A stretch of DNA of 64,000 bases from Streptomyces sabulosicollis (GCF_016103465.1 NZ_JAEEAP010000006.1:1-64000), one strand, 5' to 3'. Counted from the first letter of the stretch, positions 17,044 to 26,481 are shown. Program-made: numbers and translations. Notes: generated by a model not told the origin, from the sequence alone.

Positions 17044-18186
17044 ATGCAGTCAATGACGAAGACAACCGTCACCTCCGGTCAACCCGCGCTGGCGGGATTG
17101 GTCGGGAACACGCCGCTGCTCCGGGTGTCGGAGCCGCTGGCCCCGGCCGGGCGCGGTTTCTGGGCCAAACTTGAGGGCTTCAACCCTGGCGGTATCAAGG
17201 ACCGCCCGGGGCTCCACATGGTTGAGCGGGCTCGTGCCCGTGGCGAACTACGGCCCGGCGGACGGATCATCGAATCCACCAGCGGAACATTGGGCCTGGG
17301 GCTCGCGCTGGCGGGAATGGTGTACGAACACCCGGTCACCCTGGTCACCGACCCGGGGCTGGAACTGTCCATGACTCGGCTGCTGGCCGCGTACGGAGCC
17401 GATGTCAACGTCGTAGCCGAGCCTCACCCGACCGGCGGCTGGCAGCAGGCCCGCCGAGAGCGTGTGCAGAGGCTGCTGGAGCAGCATCCCGACTCCTGGT
17501 GCCCGGACCAATACAACAATCCGGACAATGTCGCCGCCTACACTCCACTCGCGTTGGAGCTGGCCAGTGAACTCGGCCATCTCGACGTACTGGTGTGCAG
17601 CGTCGGTACCGGCGGCCACTCCGCGGGCATCTCCCGCGTCCTGCGACAGCTCTACCCCGAGCTGACCCTCGTCGGCGTGGACACCCCCGGTTCGACGATC
17701 TTCGGGCAGCCCGCAAGGCCCCGCCTGATGCGCGGACTTGGCTCCAGCATCTATCCCCGCAACGTCGCGTACGACAACTTCTCCGAAGTGCATTGGGTGG
17801 CGCCGGCCGAGGCGGTGTGGACCTGTCGCCAACTCGCCACCTCGCACTATGCCACCGGTGGGTGGAGCGTGGGCGCGGTCGCCCTGGTGGCCGGCTGGTT
17901 CGCCCGGACGATGCCTGCGGATGCCCGGATCGCGGCCATCTTTCCCGACGGTCCGCAGCGCTATGTGGGGACGGTGTACGACGACGACTACTGCGCCGCC
18001 CACGGCCTGCTCGTCAGCCCTCCGGCTGCCGAACCGGAGGTGATCGGTCGTGTGGATGAGAAGGAGGTTGCCCGCTGGACCCGGTGCGCCACCGTGGTCG
18101 ATCCGCTCACCTTGCGGGACACGCAGGGGAACGTGGTCGAGGACGTCGTGAGCGACGAGTCCGACGCGTCGAAGGAGAGCCGGTGA
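17044..18186 (+). CDS. Cysteine synthase-like PLP enzyme
   Basis: A 380-aa fold-type II PLP enzyme of the cysteine synthase / cystathionine beta-synthase family. The PLP lysine is Lys52 in [11 protein letters not shown]; the substrate loop is [12 protein letters not shown] and the phosphate-binding turn is [10 protein letters not shown]. Relative to CysK/CysM it has about 60 extra C-terminal residues (after [11 protein letters not shown]). The likely chemistry is beta-replacement on an O-activated serine. It overlaps the MFS gene (GTGA), and a DUF1015 protein follows, a family often found beside serine-biosynthesis genes. That context suggests a serine- or cysteine-derived product that is exported. 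The true substrate is unknown. Confidence 0.88.
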   Translation: MQSMTKTTVTSGQPALAGLVGNTPLLRVSEPLAPAGRGFWAKLEGFNPGGIKDRPGLHMVERARARGELRPGGRIIESTSGTLGLGLALAGMVYEHPVTLVTDPGLELSMTRLLAAYGADVNVVAEPHPTGGWQQARRERVQRLLEQHPDSWCPDQYNNPDNVAAYTPLALELASELGHLDVLVCSVGTGGHSAGISRVLRQLYPELTLVGVDTPGSTIFGQPARPRLMRGLGSSIYPRNVAYDNFSEVHWVAPAEAVWTCRQLATSHYATGGWSVGAVALVAGWFARTMPADARIAAIFPDGPQRYVGTVYDDDYCAAHGLLVSPPAAEPEVIGRVDEKEVARWTRCATVVDPLTLRDTQGNVVEDVVSDESDASKESR

Positions 18187-19472
18187 AGGGGCTGGTCAAG
18201 CAGGTGCGCTCGTACGAGCGCAGCGTGCAGTTGTTGATGGCGAACCAGTTCACCATCAACCTCGGTTTCTACATGCTCATGCCCTACCTGGCCGCGTATC
18301 TGTCCGGCCCGCTCGGGCTGGCCGGCTGGGTCGTCGGGTTTGTACTCGGCGTACGCAATTTCAGCCAGCAGGGCATGTTCCTGGTCGGTGGCACACTGGC
18401 CGACCGATTTGGCTACAAGCCAATGATCGTCGCCGGATGTGTTCTGCGCACCGTCGGTTTCGCAACACTCGGGCTGGTGAACTCGCTGCCCGCGCTGATT
18501 GCCGCCTCGGCGGCGACGGGCCTGGCCGGAGCGCTGTTCAACCCGGCCGTGCGGGCCTATCTCGCCGCGGACGCGGGGGAGCGCAGGCTTGAGGCATTCG
18601 CGCTGTTCAACGTCTTCTACCAGGCTGGAATCCTGCTCGGCCCGCTGGCGGGCATGGTGCTGACCGGGGTGGACTTCCGCGTCACCTGCCTGGTAGCCGC
18701 CGGGATCTTCGCGCTGCTCAGCATCGTGCAGATCCGCGCGCTGCCCGCCCGGCGCAAGGAGACCGCGGAGGGCGAGGCTCAGACGGGCGTGCTCACGCAG
18801 TGGCGCGGCATTCTCGCCAACCGGCCGTTCCTTCTCTTCTCCGGAGCCATGATCGGCTCGTATGTCCTCTCCTTCCAGGTGTATCTGGCCCTGCCACTGG
18901 AGGTGCGCAGGCTGGGCGGTGACGGGACGTTCGGCACAGCTGGGGTGGCGGCGCTCTTCGCCGCCTCCGGTTTGAGCACGATCCTCGGCCAGACCCGGGT
19001 GACCGCATGGTGCAAGGCCCGCTTCGAGCCTGGCCAGGCGCTGGCCGGTGGCCTGGCGGTGATGGGCCTGGCATTCGTCCCCCTGTTGCTGGCCACCGCC
19101 GTGCCGGTTCCGGAGAGGGGAGTCGGGCTCTGGTTGCTCGCCGCCCTGCCGCCGACGCTCGCCGCGCTGCTACTGGCGGTGGGAACGATGATGGCCTACC
19201 CCTTCGAGATGGACACCATCGTCCGCCTCTCCGCTGACCGGCTCGTCGCCACCCACTACGGGCTGTACAACACCATCTGCGGGATCGGCATCACCCTCGG
19301 CAACCTGCTGACGGGCGCCGCACTCGATGCCGCCCGCGCCGCCGGGCTGCCCGCACTGCCGTGGATCTCGCTGTTCGCACTCGGCCTCGCCTGTGCGGTC
19401 GCTCTGTACGGCCTGCATCGCACCGGCCGACTGGCGACCCACACGCCCGAGCCACAGCCCACCACCGTCTGA
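18183..19472 (+). CDS. MFS transporter
   Basis: A 429-aa major facilitator with about 12 hydrophobic helices. The start is the GTG at 18183, which overlaps the stop of the PLP enzyme (GTGA); the longer frame lacks support. The loop after helix 2 reads [12 protein letters not shown], the MFS signature A region. N- and C-halves are separated by the polar stretch around [14 protein letters not shown]. Translational coupling to the PLP enzyme suggests it exports that enzyme's product. Terminated by a strong hairpin at 19491-19522. Confidence 0.92.
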   Translation: MKGLVKQVRSYERSVQLLMANQFTINLGFYMLMPYLAAYLSGPLGLAGWVVGFVLGVRNFSQQGMFLVGGTLADRFGYKPMIVAGCVLRTVGFATLGLVNSLPALIAASAATGLAGALFNPAVRAYLAADAGERRLEAFALFNVFYQAGILLGPLAGMVLTGVDFRVTCLVAAGIFALLSIVQIRALPARRKETAEGEAQTGVLTQWRGILANRPFLLFSGAMIGSYVLSFQVYLALPLEVRRLGGDGTFGTAGVAALFAASGLSTILGQTRVTAWCKARFEPGQALAGGLAVMGLAFVPLLLATAVPVPERGVGLWLLAALPPTLAALLLAVGTMMAYPFEMDTIVRLSADRLVATHYGLYNTICGIGITLGNLLTGAALDAARAAGLPALPWISLFALGLACAVALYGLHRTGRLATHTPEPQPTTV

Positions 19473-19490
19473 TTAACCAGGCCACAGGCC

Positions 19491-19522
19491 CGGGGGCGGG
19501 CACCTCAAGGTGCCCGCCCCCG
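19491..19522 (+). terminator. Hairpin between MFS and DUF1015 genes
   Basis: A perfect 14-bp stem (CGGGGGCGGGCACC paired with its complement) around a TCAA loop, starting 18 bases after the MFS stop. It has no T-tract, as is usual in Streptomyces. It may attenuate rather than fully block transcription into the DUF1015 gene. Confidence 0.75.
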
Positions 19523-19553
19523 CTGAGCCGTGCCCTTCCAACAGGAGTGATCC

Positions 19554-20789
19554 ATGCCCACCCCTGCCGTCTCCCTGCCGAAGCCGGCCTCCTTGGAGCT
19601 CCGCCCATTCCGGGCGGTGCGCTACGACGCGGACCGCGCCGGCGATCTGTCCGGCCTTGTGGCTCCCCCCTACGACGACCTCGGGTCCGAACGTGCGCGG
19701 GCTCTCAGCAGCCGCCCGCACCATATGACCCGCCTGCTCTACACACACCACCCCCAGGCTGCTGCCCGGGAGTTGCAGAGCTGGCTGCGACGGGGAGTAC
19801 TCCGCCGGGACGAAGAGCCCGCCGTCTACGTCTACCAGCAGCAACGCGGTGCCCGAATCCTGCAACGCGGACTGGTGGGTGACATTCTTCTGCCGCGCCA
19901 TGAGACAGAGCAGTCGCGGCACACCATACTGCCGCACGAAGACGTCTCACTCCCCGTGGTCCGGCAGCGCGCCGCACATATGTCAGGACTCCGTGCTCAG
20001 CTGGAGCCATTGCTGCTGGCCTACCGAAGTACGGAATCGACGGCCGACCAGGTCATCGAGCACATTACCCTCCGTACGCCGGTAGCTGTCGCCCGCATCG
20101 GAGAGATCACCCACATGCTGTGGGCTTGCGACGACGAGCGGGAGCTCTCGCTCATCACCGGTGGCTTGTCCGGCAGCCAGGCGCTTATCGCCGATGGCCA
20201 CCACCGGCATGCTGCCTGTTTGAGCCTGGGCGGGGAAGCGGGCAGCCCTTGGGCCAGCAGCCTCGCCCTGCTGGTCGACACCCGCACCCACCCGTTGCGG
20301 CTCTCCGCGATCCACCGGGTGGTGCCGAAACTGGACCCTCGGAAGGTAGCCACCGCCGCGGCGGAGGTGGTCCGGGTCCAGCCGCTTCCCGGAGGGCCGC
20401 GCCCGCCCGAAGCTCACGAACTGGTGCTTGTCGGCGCCGGACAGGCATGGAGCATCACCGACCCCAGCCCAAAGGCATACGAGGAGGCCCTGGCGGGGCA
20501 TCCCCGGGAGTGGGCAGCGATCCCCGCAGCCGTCAGCGACCATCTTCTGCTCGGCTACGCCTGCTCCTTGCCCGACCTGCCTGACGCCGTGCGCTATCTC
20601 CATGATGCCCGCCAGGCGGTCGCGGCCGTGGCCACGCCGGGAAGCGGGAGTGCGATCCTGCTGCCGGCGATCACCGAGGACACGGTGCGGGAACTGGCCG
20701 GAGCCGGAGTGCTGTTGCCGCGCAAGTCCACGTCCTTCGGTCCCAAACCCGCGGCTGGTCTGGCACTCCGCGTCCTCGGACTGTCCTAG
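19554..20789 (+). CDS. DUF1015 family protein
   Basis: A 411-aa protein. Conserved blocks visible are LVAPPYDDL near the N-terminus, LIADGHHRHAACLSL mid-protein and the C-terminal LLPRKSTSFGPKPAAGLALR, all typical of DUF1015. A good AGGAG precedes the ATG. The biochemical role of the family is not established; members recur next to D-3-phosphoglycerate dehydrogenase and other serine-pathway genes. Here it follows a cysteine-synthase-like enzyme and its exporter, so a role in supplying or sensing the serine-derived substrate is inferred. Confidence 0.85.
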   Translation: MPTPAVSLPKPASLELRPFRAVRYDADRAGDLSGLVAPPYDDLGSERARALSSRPHHMTRLLYTHHPQAAARELQSWLRRGVLRRDEEPAVYVYQQQRGARILQRGLVGDILLPRHETEQSRHTILPHEDVSLPVVRQRAAHMSGLRAQLEPLLLAYRSTESTADQVIEHITLRTPVAVARIGEITHMLWACDDERELSLITGGLSGSQALIADGHHRHAACLSLGGEAGSPWASSLALLVDTRTHPLRLSAIHRVVPKLDPRKVATAAAEVVRVQPLPGGPRPPEAHELVLVGAGQAWSITDPSPKAYEEALAGHPREWAAIPAAVSDHLLLGYACSLPDLPDAVRYLHDARQAVAAVATPGSGSAILLPAITEDTVRELAGAGVLLPRKSTSFGPKPAAGLALRVLGLS

Positions 20790-20994
20790 GGCCGCGCTGT
20801 AGCGGTAGCACGCCCAGACGTGCACGCCACCAAGATGGCTTCGGCCATCCCGCCGCGGCGACATGCTCCTCCTGGTGGCGTGTGCCGACGACCATCACGA
20901 CGACATATAGGGAGCGGCGCCAACTCCCGACAGGATCGCGCGTCGGATCGCTGTCCAGCGAGTTTTCCGGTCGCCGGTGCACTGTCGGCGTATT

Positions 20995-21013
20995 CTGTTA
21001 AGCAGCTTCGTAG
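20995..21013. promoter_or_regulatory. BlaI-like palindrome, distal site of ldt gene
   Basis: CTGTTAAG-cag-CTTCGTAG, a two-halved site of the TAAG-N3-CTT type seen at 30039-30057. It lies about 120 bases before the L,D-transpeptidase start. Weaker match than the lgt sites. Confidence 0.45.
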
Positions 21014-21095
21014 CGGATTGCCGGAAAGGGAGTCTCTTTTTGCAGCTCCGTGCGTGAGTCGAGCTGACAGGAACCATGTGCGTCCCGCTATGTGT

Positions 21096-21114
21096 CTACT
21101 AGATCACTTAGATG
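21096..21114. promoter_or_regulatory. BlaI-like palindrome, proximal site of ldt gene
   Basis: CTACTAGA-tca-CTTAGATG, sharing CTA in the left half and the complete CTTAG right half with the lgt operators, and the same 3-base spacer. It is centred about 29 bases before the start codon, where a repressor could block transcription. Confidence 0.5.
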
Positions 21115-21133
21115 CAATCTATGGAGGATGACC

Positions 21134-22393
21134 GTGCTGGACAGTCAACGCGGGGATCCGTTGCCCGCAAAGCGGGGGTTCAGGCGCAGGCGGCTCACCG
21201 CGGCGCCCCTCGCCACGGCCGCACTCGTGACGCTGGCCGCGTGCTCCCAGACCGCTTCCGGCTCGACCGACTCGAAGGCGAAGGACTCCTCGCCCTCGCA
21301 GTCCGGGGTGGGGGCCGGATCAAGGCAGGCGGAGTCGGTCGGCTTCGCGGTTTCGCCGCTCATGGACAGCAAGGACGTCATACCTGGCGAGCCACTCACC
21401 GTGAAGGCCAAGGACGGCAGGCTGGAGTCGGTTTCGGTAACGACCGGTGAGGGCCAGGCACTGGGCGGCACATTGGCATCCGACGGTGCCTCGTGGACGT
21501 CGTCCCGCTCCACGGAGTACGGCACCACCTACACCCTCGTGGCCCGGTTCACCGATCCCGAGGGCAACAAGAAGACCGGAAAGCAGACGGTCACCACCCT
21601 GGACAAGGACAAGATCTTTGTCGGCACGTACAACGTCGACAAGGGGCAGAAGGTGGGAATCGCACTGCCGGTGTCGATCGTGTTCAACAAGCCGATCCAC
21701 GACAAGGCCGCCGTTGAGCGGAAGCTCAGCGTCACCGCGTCCCCCGCGGTCGAGGGTGCCTGGAACTGGTTAAAGGACCGTGACGGCAAGGACCGAATCG
21801 ACTACCGGCCCAAGGAGTACTGGAAGCCGGGCACCAAGGTGAAGTTCACGATGGACCTGGTCGGCGTGGAGAACGGTGACCTGGTCGGCACACAGAAGCG
21901 CGAGATCGACTTCACCATCGGCAAGTCCGTCGTGAGTACGGTGGACGTCGTCAAGAAGACGCTGACCCTCAGCGAGAACGGCAGGATCGTCAAATCCCTG
22001 CCGGTATCCACGGGCAAGAAGACCTTCGAAACCTGGAACGGGACCATGGTCGTGCTGAGCAAGGTCCCCAGCATCCGGATGGACTCGTCGACCGTGGGTA
22101 TCTTCGGCCCCGAGGCGTACGACATGAAATCGGTCAAGTGGGACGTCCAGCTCACCCCCTCGGGTACGTACGCCCACGCCGCGCCCTGGAATGAGGGTAA
22201 ATTCGGCCGGACCAACGCAAGTCATGGCTGCATCGGTATGAGCACGGCGGACGCCAGGTGGTTCTTTGGCCGCGTGAACTATGGGGATCCCGTCACCGTC
22301 GTCAAGTCCACGGACACCGTGGCGGTGAACAACGGCTACGGCGCCTGGAATACCGACTGGGAGAAGTGGAAGAAGGGGAGTGCTTTGGCATGA
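21134..22393 (+). CDS. L,D-transpeptidase lipoprotein (YkuD domain)
   Basis: A 419-aa exported enzyme that forms 3-3 cross-links in peptidoglycan. The GTG at 21134 is chosen because GGAGG (21123-21127) is correctly spaced for it, whereas it touches the ATG at 21128. The signal peptide ends in the lipobox LAAC, so it is lipid-anchored. Two Ig-like domains (about 60-270) precede the YkuD catalytic domain, whose active site is SHGCIGMS with the nucleophilic Cys and a preceding His. The layout matches actinobacterial LDTs. The catalytic cysteine makes LDTs sensitive to copper, and the gene carries BlaI-like operators, which ties it to the copper/envelope genes downstream. Confidence 0.93.
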   Translation: MLDSQRGDPLPAKRGFRRRRLTAAPLATAALVTLAACSQTASGSTDSKAKDSSPSQSGVGAGSRQAESVGFAVSPLMDSKDVIPGEPLTVKAKDGRLESVSVTTGEGQALGGTLASDGASWTSSRSTEYGTTYTLVARFTDPEGNKKTGKQTVTTLDKDKIFVGTYNVDKGQKVGIALPVSIVFNKPIHDKAAVERKLSVTASPAVEGAWNWLKDRDGKDRIDYRPKEYWKPGTKVKFTMDLVGVENGDLVGTQKREIDFTIGKSVVSTVDVVKKTLTLSENGRIVKSLPVSTGKKTFETWNGTMVVLSKVPSIRMDSSTVGIFGPEAYDMKSVKWDVQLTPSGTYAHAAPWNEGKFGRTNASHGCIGMSTADARWFFGRVNYGDPVTVVKSTDTVAVNNGYGAWNTDWEKWKKGSALA

Positions 22394-22463
22394 GGCTCCG
22401 GTGGCCCGGTCACCGCTGGGGCGGAACCGGGCCACTGACCGTACGAAGCCATGCCTGTGGGCG

Positions 22464-22545
22464 AGCGACGCTGTACAAGTACTTTCCGGATGTCGAAGTA
22501 CAAGTACTTTCCGGATGTCGAAGCGATCCTGCGCGCACGCGCCGT
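22464..22545 (+). pseudogene. TetR-type HTH fragment with tandem duplication
   Basis: The reading ATLYKYFPDVE … EAILRA is the recognition-helix end of TetR-family regulators (normally TLYKYFPDxEA). A perfect 25-base tandem duplication (22473-22497 and 22498-22522) shifts the frame, and nothing else of a TetR gene is visible on either side. It is a scrap between the convergent LDT and M23 genes. Confidence 0.5.
22473..22522 (+). repeat. Perfect 25-bp tandem duplication
   Basis: The unit begins GTACAAGTACTTTCC and ends GATGTCGAA, repeated twice with no mismatch. The unit length is not a multiple of three, so it breaks the TetR-like frame. The junction creates the palindrome AAGTAC-AA-GTACTT. 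Confidence 0.9.
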
Positions 22546-22558
22546 ATCCCACCCGGCT

Positions 22559-23944
22559 CTACGTGGGGTCGAGGCCATGGGCGCGAAGCCAGGCCAGCGG
22601 ATCTATCGCGTCGCCGCCGCCGGGATGCACTTCAAGGTGCAGGTGCGGCCCTGACGAGTTGCCGGAGCTGCCAGCGTAGGCAATGACATCCCCGGCCTTG
22701 ACCTGGCCGGCACGGACTTTGGCGCTGGCAAGGTGGCAGTACCAGGTCTCCGTGCCATCCGGAGCGGTGACGATGACCATGTTTCCGTAGAAAGGATTCC
22801 ATTTCGTCTCGACCGTGCCATCGGTCACAGCCATCACCGGGGTATTCATCGGTACGGGAAAGTCGAGTCCGGTATGTCGGCTCGACCACATGGAACCTGC
22901 CGCGCCGAACAGCTCGCCGACGCCTCGCTGCGTGACGGGGAGCGCGAACTTCGGGCGGAGCGCTTCCTTCCGTGCTGCTTCCGCCTTCCTGTGCGCCGCT
23001 TCGGCCGCCTTGCGCCGTTGCTCCTGCTGCTGTCGTTGCTTGAGGTCGATGCGCTCCTGGGTGCGGCTGGCGCGGTCGGCGAAGTTGTCGGCGTCGGTGG
23101 TGAGGCCAGCGAGCTGTGCGTCGACCTTGCTGTTGGCGGCCGACGGATCGATGGCTGGTATCGCGTCGGGGGCGGCTTGCGTGGCCTTCTCATCCTGGTC
23201 GTCGACGCTGACGGAGACGGCCGCGGCACCAGTCATGGCCATAACGGCGACGGACGGAACGGCGACGGTCAGCAGCGCGGATCGTCGGGCGGACGCACGG
23301 CGGTTGCGTGCGTCCGCCCGACACGGTCCGGGAGGAGCCTGTGTGGTGCCTTCGGAGTCCTCGAGTGGAGGTATCAGCAGGAAGGCGGGTTCATCCCTGG
23401 GCTCGGGAGCCAGGCTATGCGCTTCTTGGCCGGGTGCGTCACCGCCCGGCCAGGCGGGGGAGTCCGGAGAGCCGTGGGAGGCGGAGGGAATACTGCGATC
23501 CGCATCGGCGCCCGTGCTCCACATCTGTGTCCGTGACTCATGCCCGTCGACGCATGTCGTGGAGTAACTCTCGTTGTGCCACTGGTTGGTGGAGTCTGCC
23601 CACGGAGCTGTGTTCCCGTGACCGCTCGTATCCGCCAGGCCGGCGCCGACCGCGGAGGAGCTCATCACCGTATGCCTGGGGGTGGCCCACATCATGGCCG
23701 GGTCATAGCCACCGGTGTCGTACGCCGCCTGATGAGCGGGCTCGACGTAAGCAGCGGGCGTGGTGCCGTACGCGCTGGGCATCGCACCGAACAGCGGGTC
23801 CCCGTTGTCGTAGTCGCTGAGCCCCACGCACCCGTGTTGGGCACCATGCTGGCCATCCTCCTGATGGATCCCGTACGCGGCGTCGGGGACGTGGCCGGTC
23901 CCGGCCGGGGTCCAGTACCCCGGCAGGCGTCGCTCGTTAACCAC
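22559..23944 (-). CDS. M23 family peptidoglycan endopeptidase
   Basis: A 461-aa LytM/M23 metallopeptidase. Residues 1-200 are polar and low-complexity (cytoplasmic), followed by one transmembrane helix (LLTVAVPSVAVMAMTGAAAV, near 225-245), a Gln/Lys/Glu-rich coiled coil (QRQQQEQRRKAAEAAHRKAE) and the C-terminal M23 domain. The zinc ligands are HTGLDF (His, Asp) and HLHLEVHP (last His). It is therefore a type II membrane protein acting on the cell wall. GTG start with an AAAGAGA-like site. A CTAAT-ctc-CTTAA palindrome (24118-24136) lies about 175 bases upstream, so it may be co-regulated with the convergent L,D-transpeptidase. Confidence 0.92.
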   Translation of the reverse strand: MVNERRLPGYWTPAGTGHVPDAAYGIHQEDGQHGAQHGCVGLSDYDNGDPLFGAMPSAYGTTPAAYVEPAHQAAYDTGGYDPAMMWATPRHTVMSSSAVGAGLADTSGHGNTAPWADSTNQWHNESYSTTCVDGHESRTQMWSTGADADRSIPSASHGSPDSPAWPGGDAPGQEAHSLAPEPRDEPAFLLIPPLEDSEGTTQAPPGPCRADARNRRASARRSALLTVAVPSVAVMAMTGAAAVSVSVDDQDEKATQAAPDAIPAIDPSAANSKVDAQLAGLTTDADNFADRASRTQERIDLKQRQQQEQRRKAAEAAHRKAEAARKEALRPKFALPVTQRGVGELFGAAGSMWSSRHTGLDFPVPMNTPVMAVTDGTVETKWNPFYGNMVIVTAPDGTETWYCHLASAKVRAGQVKAGDVIAYAGSSGNSSGPHLHLEVHPGGGDAIDPLAWLRAHGLDPT

Positions 23945-24268
23945 TGACTTCTCTTTCGCCTCGGCGGCAGGAGTACCGGCCGTGACCGTGTCCGGCGGTA
24001 CGCAGGATCGACAATCTTCGACGGGCCTCAGTGCTCCAGCGAAGCCTTCCCTTCCTGATCAAGCACGTTCCCTTAGGCCGGAGCGCGGACCTCAGAGTAG
24101 GGCTTCGACTCGCTGTTCGGCTAATCTCCTTAACAATATAGGGGATGCTGAGTGGCGTGATGGGCCGGACCTTGCTCGTGCACGAGACTCGGCGAGAGGC
24201 ATACCGTGGTGATGCCGCTCCTGCTCAGCCCGGCCACGGTTCCCGGCTCTGGTTCGAGGGGGCGGCCC
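23945..24268. promoter_or_regulatory. Leader of the M23 peptidase gene
   Basis: No gene in these 324 bases. They contain the M23 promoter region and the BlaI-like palindrome at 24118-24136. The stretch TTAACAATATAGG (24130-24142) is the only AT-rich segment. The nickel permease gene ends at 24269. Confidence 0.5.
24118..24136. promoter_or_regulatory. BlaI-like palindrome upstream of M23 peptidase
   Basis: CGGCTAAT-ctc-CTTAACAA: the CTAA/TTA(A) core with the 3-base spacer matches the lgt operators at most core positions. Confidence 0.45.
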
Positions 24269-25414
24269 TCAACTCGGCCCAGAGCGATGGAAGGGCTCCG
24301 TCTCACCGGTTGCGCGTTGCGCGGGGTACCGCTCGTCGAAGCGCCGCACCTTCCAGAGCGTCACGGCGCCGATCCAGGTCACCAGGAACGTCACAACGAT
24401 GACGATGCCGATCGTGTTGAGATCGATGCCGGTGAGCCGCGACCACGGCCGGTGGTCGGCCGCACCCAGTTGCTCCGCGAGCAGTGACACAAGCTCCACG
24501 GTGCCGACGACGAAGGCGACGAAGATGGAGAGTCCGGTCATCGTGAGGTTGTAATAGATCTTGCGGACCGGGTTGGAGAACGACCACTCGTACGCCTTCG
24601 CCATGAACACCCCGTCGGTGGTGTCCATCAAGCTCATGCCGGCGGCGAAGATCAGCGGCAGGGCGATGATGGCGAGCGGCGGCAGCGTGCCGTCCGCGGC
24701 CGAGCCGGCCGCCAGGCCCAGCGCGCCGACCTGAGTGGCGGTGTCGAAACCGAGGCCGAAGAACAGACCCACGAAGTAGAGCTGCCAGCTGTGCTCGATG
24801 AACCGGTTGTAGCGACCTCTGAAGACCCGGTTCATCAACCCGCGGTCGGCGAGCAACTGCTCCAGTTCCTCCGGCTTGTGGCGGCCCGCCTTCGCCTCAC
24901 GCCAGGTGCGGGCGATGCCATGCAGCACCGCCAGGTTCAATGCGGCGATCGCGTAGAGGAAGACGCCGGAGACCAGAGTCCCGATGACGCCGCCGATCTC
25001 CGCGAAACCGGCCTGGAAGCGGTTCGCGGCCTGAGCGGCGAAGGCAATGCCGACGGAGAGGCCGAACACGACGGACGAGTGGCCGAGTGAGAAGGCCAGG
25101 CCCAGCCCGAGCGGGCGTTTGCCCTTCTGTAGCAGGTAGCGGGTGGTGTCGTCGATGGCCGAGATGTGGTCGGCGTCGAAGGGGTGGCGCATGCCGAGCG
25201 TGTACGCCAATCCGGCCGCCCCCGCGTACAGCAATCGTCCATGGCTGTCGGTGAGGCCGTGGTAGCGCGCGTTGTAGTACGCGAACAGCCCGAACCCCAC
25301 GATGTGGAGCGCCGCGACCACGCCGTACATCGCCGCGAGCCGGCGTATCTCGCCTCGGTCGAACCGGCGGGCGCGTGCGGTGAGCCGCCGGGTGGCGGCT
25401 GCTTTCGAACTCAT
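24269..25414 (-). CDS. Nickel/cobalt permease (HoxN/NixA family)
   Basis: A 381-aa integral membrane protein of the NiCoT family that imports Ni2+ and/or Co2+. The signature RHPFDADHISAIDDTTR is at about 75-91, with further conserved motifs FGLGFDTATQ and MSLMDTTDGVFM. It has about eight hydrophobic helices. The ATG at 25414 has AGGGA upstream; the frame continues far upstream through the next gene but that is a shadow. It is downstream of the BNR lipoprotein, separated by a hairpin at 25506-25531. No nickel enzyme is visible nearby. Confidence 0.93.
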   Translation of the reverse strand: MSSKAAATRRLTARARRFDRGEIRRLAAMYGVVAALHIVGFGLFAYYNARYHGLTDSHGRLLYAGAAGLAYTLGMRHPFDADHISAIDDTTRYLLQKGKRPLGLGLAFSLGHSSVVFGLSVGIAFAAQAANRFQAGFAEIGGVIGTLVSGVFLYAIAALNLAVLHGIARTWREAKAGRHKPEELEQLLADRGLMNRVFRGRYNRFIEHSWQLYFVGLFFGLGFDTATQVGALGLAAGSAADGTLPPLAIIALPLIFAAGMSLMDTTDGVFMAKAYEWSFSNPVRKIYYNLTMTGLSIFVAFVVGTVELVSLLAEQLGAADHRPWSRLTGIDLNTIGIVIVVTFLVTWIGAVTLWKVRRFDERYPAQRATGETEPFHRSGPS

Positions 25415-25505
25415 GGGTAGTTTCCCTGGGGCCGGTTGCGTCGCGCTCTTGTTGCACCGTCGCTCTATATGCGATGACTCCGCGTTAAGGGTCCGCGGGT
25501 CGGCT

Positions 25506-25531
25506 TCCCCGGGGTACGAATCCCCGGGGGA
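25506..25531 (-). terminator. GC-rich hairpin after BNR lipoprotein gene
   Basis: TCCCCGGGG, a 7-base loop and CCCCGGGGGA form a stem just past the stop at 25537. It lies before the nickel permease, which therefore probably has its own promoter. Confidence 0.6.
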
Positions 25532-25536
25532 GCGGA

Positions 25537-26403
25537 TCAGTGGCCGCCGCTCGATTCGACGGCGAGGCGCTTGGTGAAGGTCTTGCCGTCGTCCCTTGAC
25601 TCGTACACGCCGTTCTGCGTCGCGGCCAGGATGTGCCCGGCGTCGACGGCGGTGAGAGCCTGGGGCTGCCCTCCGGGGACGGTGGCGAGCTTCTTCCATG
25701 TGGCGCCGCCGTCGGTGCTGCGGCTCAGTCGGCCGGAGGTGTCGATGCCGTAGAGGGCCTTCTTCGCCTTCCAGGAGAGGAAGGCCATCACCGGCTGCCT
25801 GCCCTTGGAGAAGGTCTTGCCGCCATCGGTACTTCGAGCGACCCCTTCCGCGGTGGTGGCGAGGACAAGGTCGGCGTCGTCCGGGTTGACCGCGATGTCG
25901 AGCGCCTGGAACGTCGCTCCGTCCTTCCAGGTGGTGCCGTCCTTGCTGGTGCGGAGCAGGCCGTTGGTGGAGTCGTAGCCGTAGACGGTGCCGTGTGCGT
26001 AGTCCAGCGCGTGGAAGTCGGACTTCCCTGAGAGGGAGAGCGACTTCCAGGTCCTGCCGGCGTCGGTACTCTTGATCAGTCCCTTGTTGCCGGGACCGTC
26101 CGCTCCGGCGGCGGGGTGGCCGCTGGCGTAGAAGGTCTTGCCCTGGGCCACCGTGAAGCCCATGAAGTCGTCCTTGCTGTCGCCCACCAGTTTGGGATCG
26201 CCCTTGGAGTCGGGGGTGTAGATGCCTTCGTGGGTCGCGACGTACAGGCGCTGGTCGGAAGGGTCCAGCCCGAGTCCGTGGATGTGGCTGACAGTGGCGA
26301 CGGCAGCGGACGAGTCCGTGTCGCCGTCTCCGCTGGAGCATGCGGCCAGTGTGAGGCCGAGGGCGGCGGCGGTCGCTGCCTGGACGGCGCGGTGCATCTT
26401 CAT
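25537..26403 (-). CDS. F510_1955-type BNR-repeat lipoprotein
   Basis: A 288-aa exported lipoprotein: signal peptide with lipobox LAAC (Cys22) and then a beta-propeller-like domain of sialidase/sortilin-type BNR repeats (STDAGRTWKSL, TSKDGTTWKDG, STDGGKTFSKG, STDGGATWKKL, SRDDGKTFTKR). The opening VSHIHGLGLDPSD is typical of the so-called F510_1955 glycosyl-hydrolase-like group, whose activity is unproven. Such proteins commonly accompany DUF305 and copper genes, as here. No catalytic sialidase residues can be assigned. Confidence 0.82.
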   Translation of the reverse strand: MKMHRAVQAATAAALGLTLAACSSGDGDTDSSAAVATVSHIHGLGLDPSDQRLYVATHEGIYTPDSKGDPKLVGDSKDDFMGFTVAQGKTFYASGHPAAGADGPGNKGLIKSTDAGRTWKSLSLSGKSDFHALDYAHGTVYGYDSTNGLLRTSKDGTTWKDGATFQALDIAVNPDDADLVLATTAEGVARSTDGGKTFSKGRQPVMAFLSWKAKKALYGIDTSGRLSRSTDGGATWKKLATVPGGQPQALTAVDAGHILAATQNGVYESRDDGKTFTKRLAVESSGGH

Positions 26404-26481
26404 GGGTCCTCGGAAATCGTGGGGGCGGGCCGGGACATGACCGGGCGTGGCCCAAGTAATGAGCGTGAGGGGGCGACCGCC

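Larger units (their letters stand above)
20790..21133. promoter_or_regulatory. Leader of the L,D-transpeptidase gene
   Basis: A gene-free region of 344 bases. It holds a UUCG-loop hairpin, GATGGC-TTCG-GCCATC (20834-20849), nested in a looser repeat ACGCCACCA…TGGTGGCGT, probably the terminator of the DUF1015 gene. It also holds two BlaI-like palindromes at 20995-21013 and 21096-21114 ahead of the L,D-transpeptidase. Confidence 0.5.
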
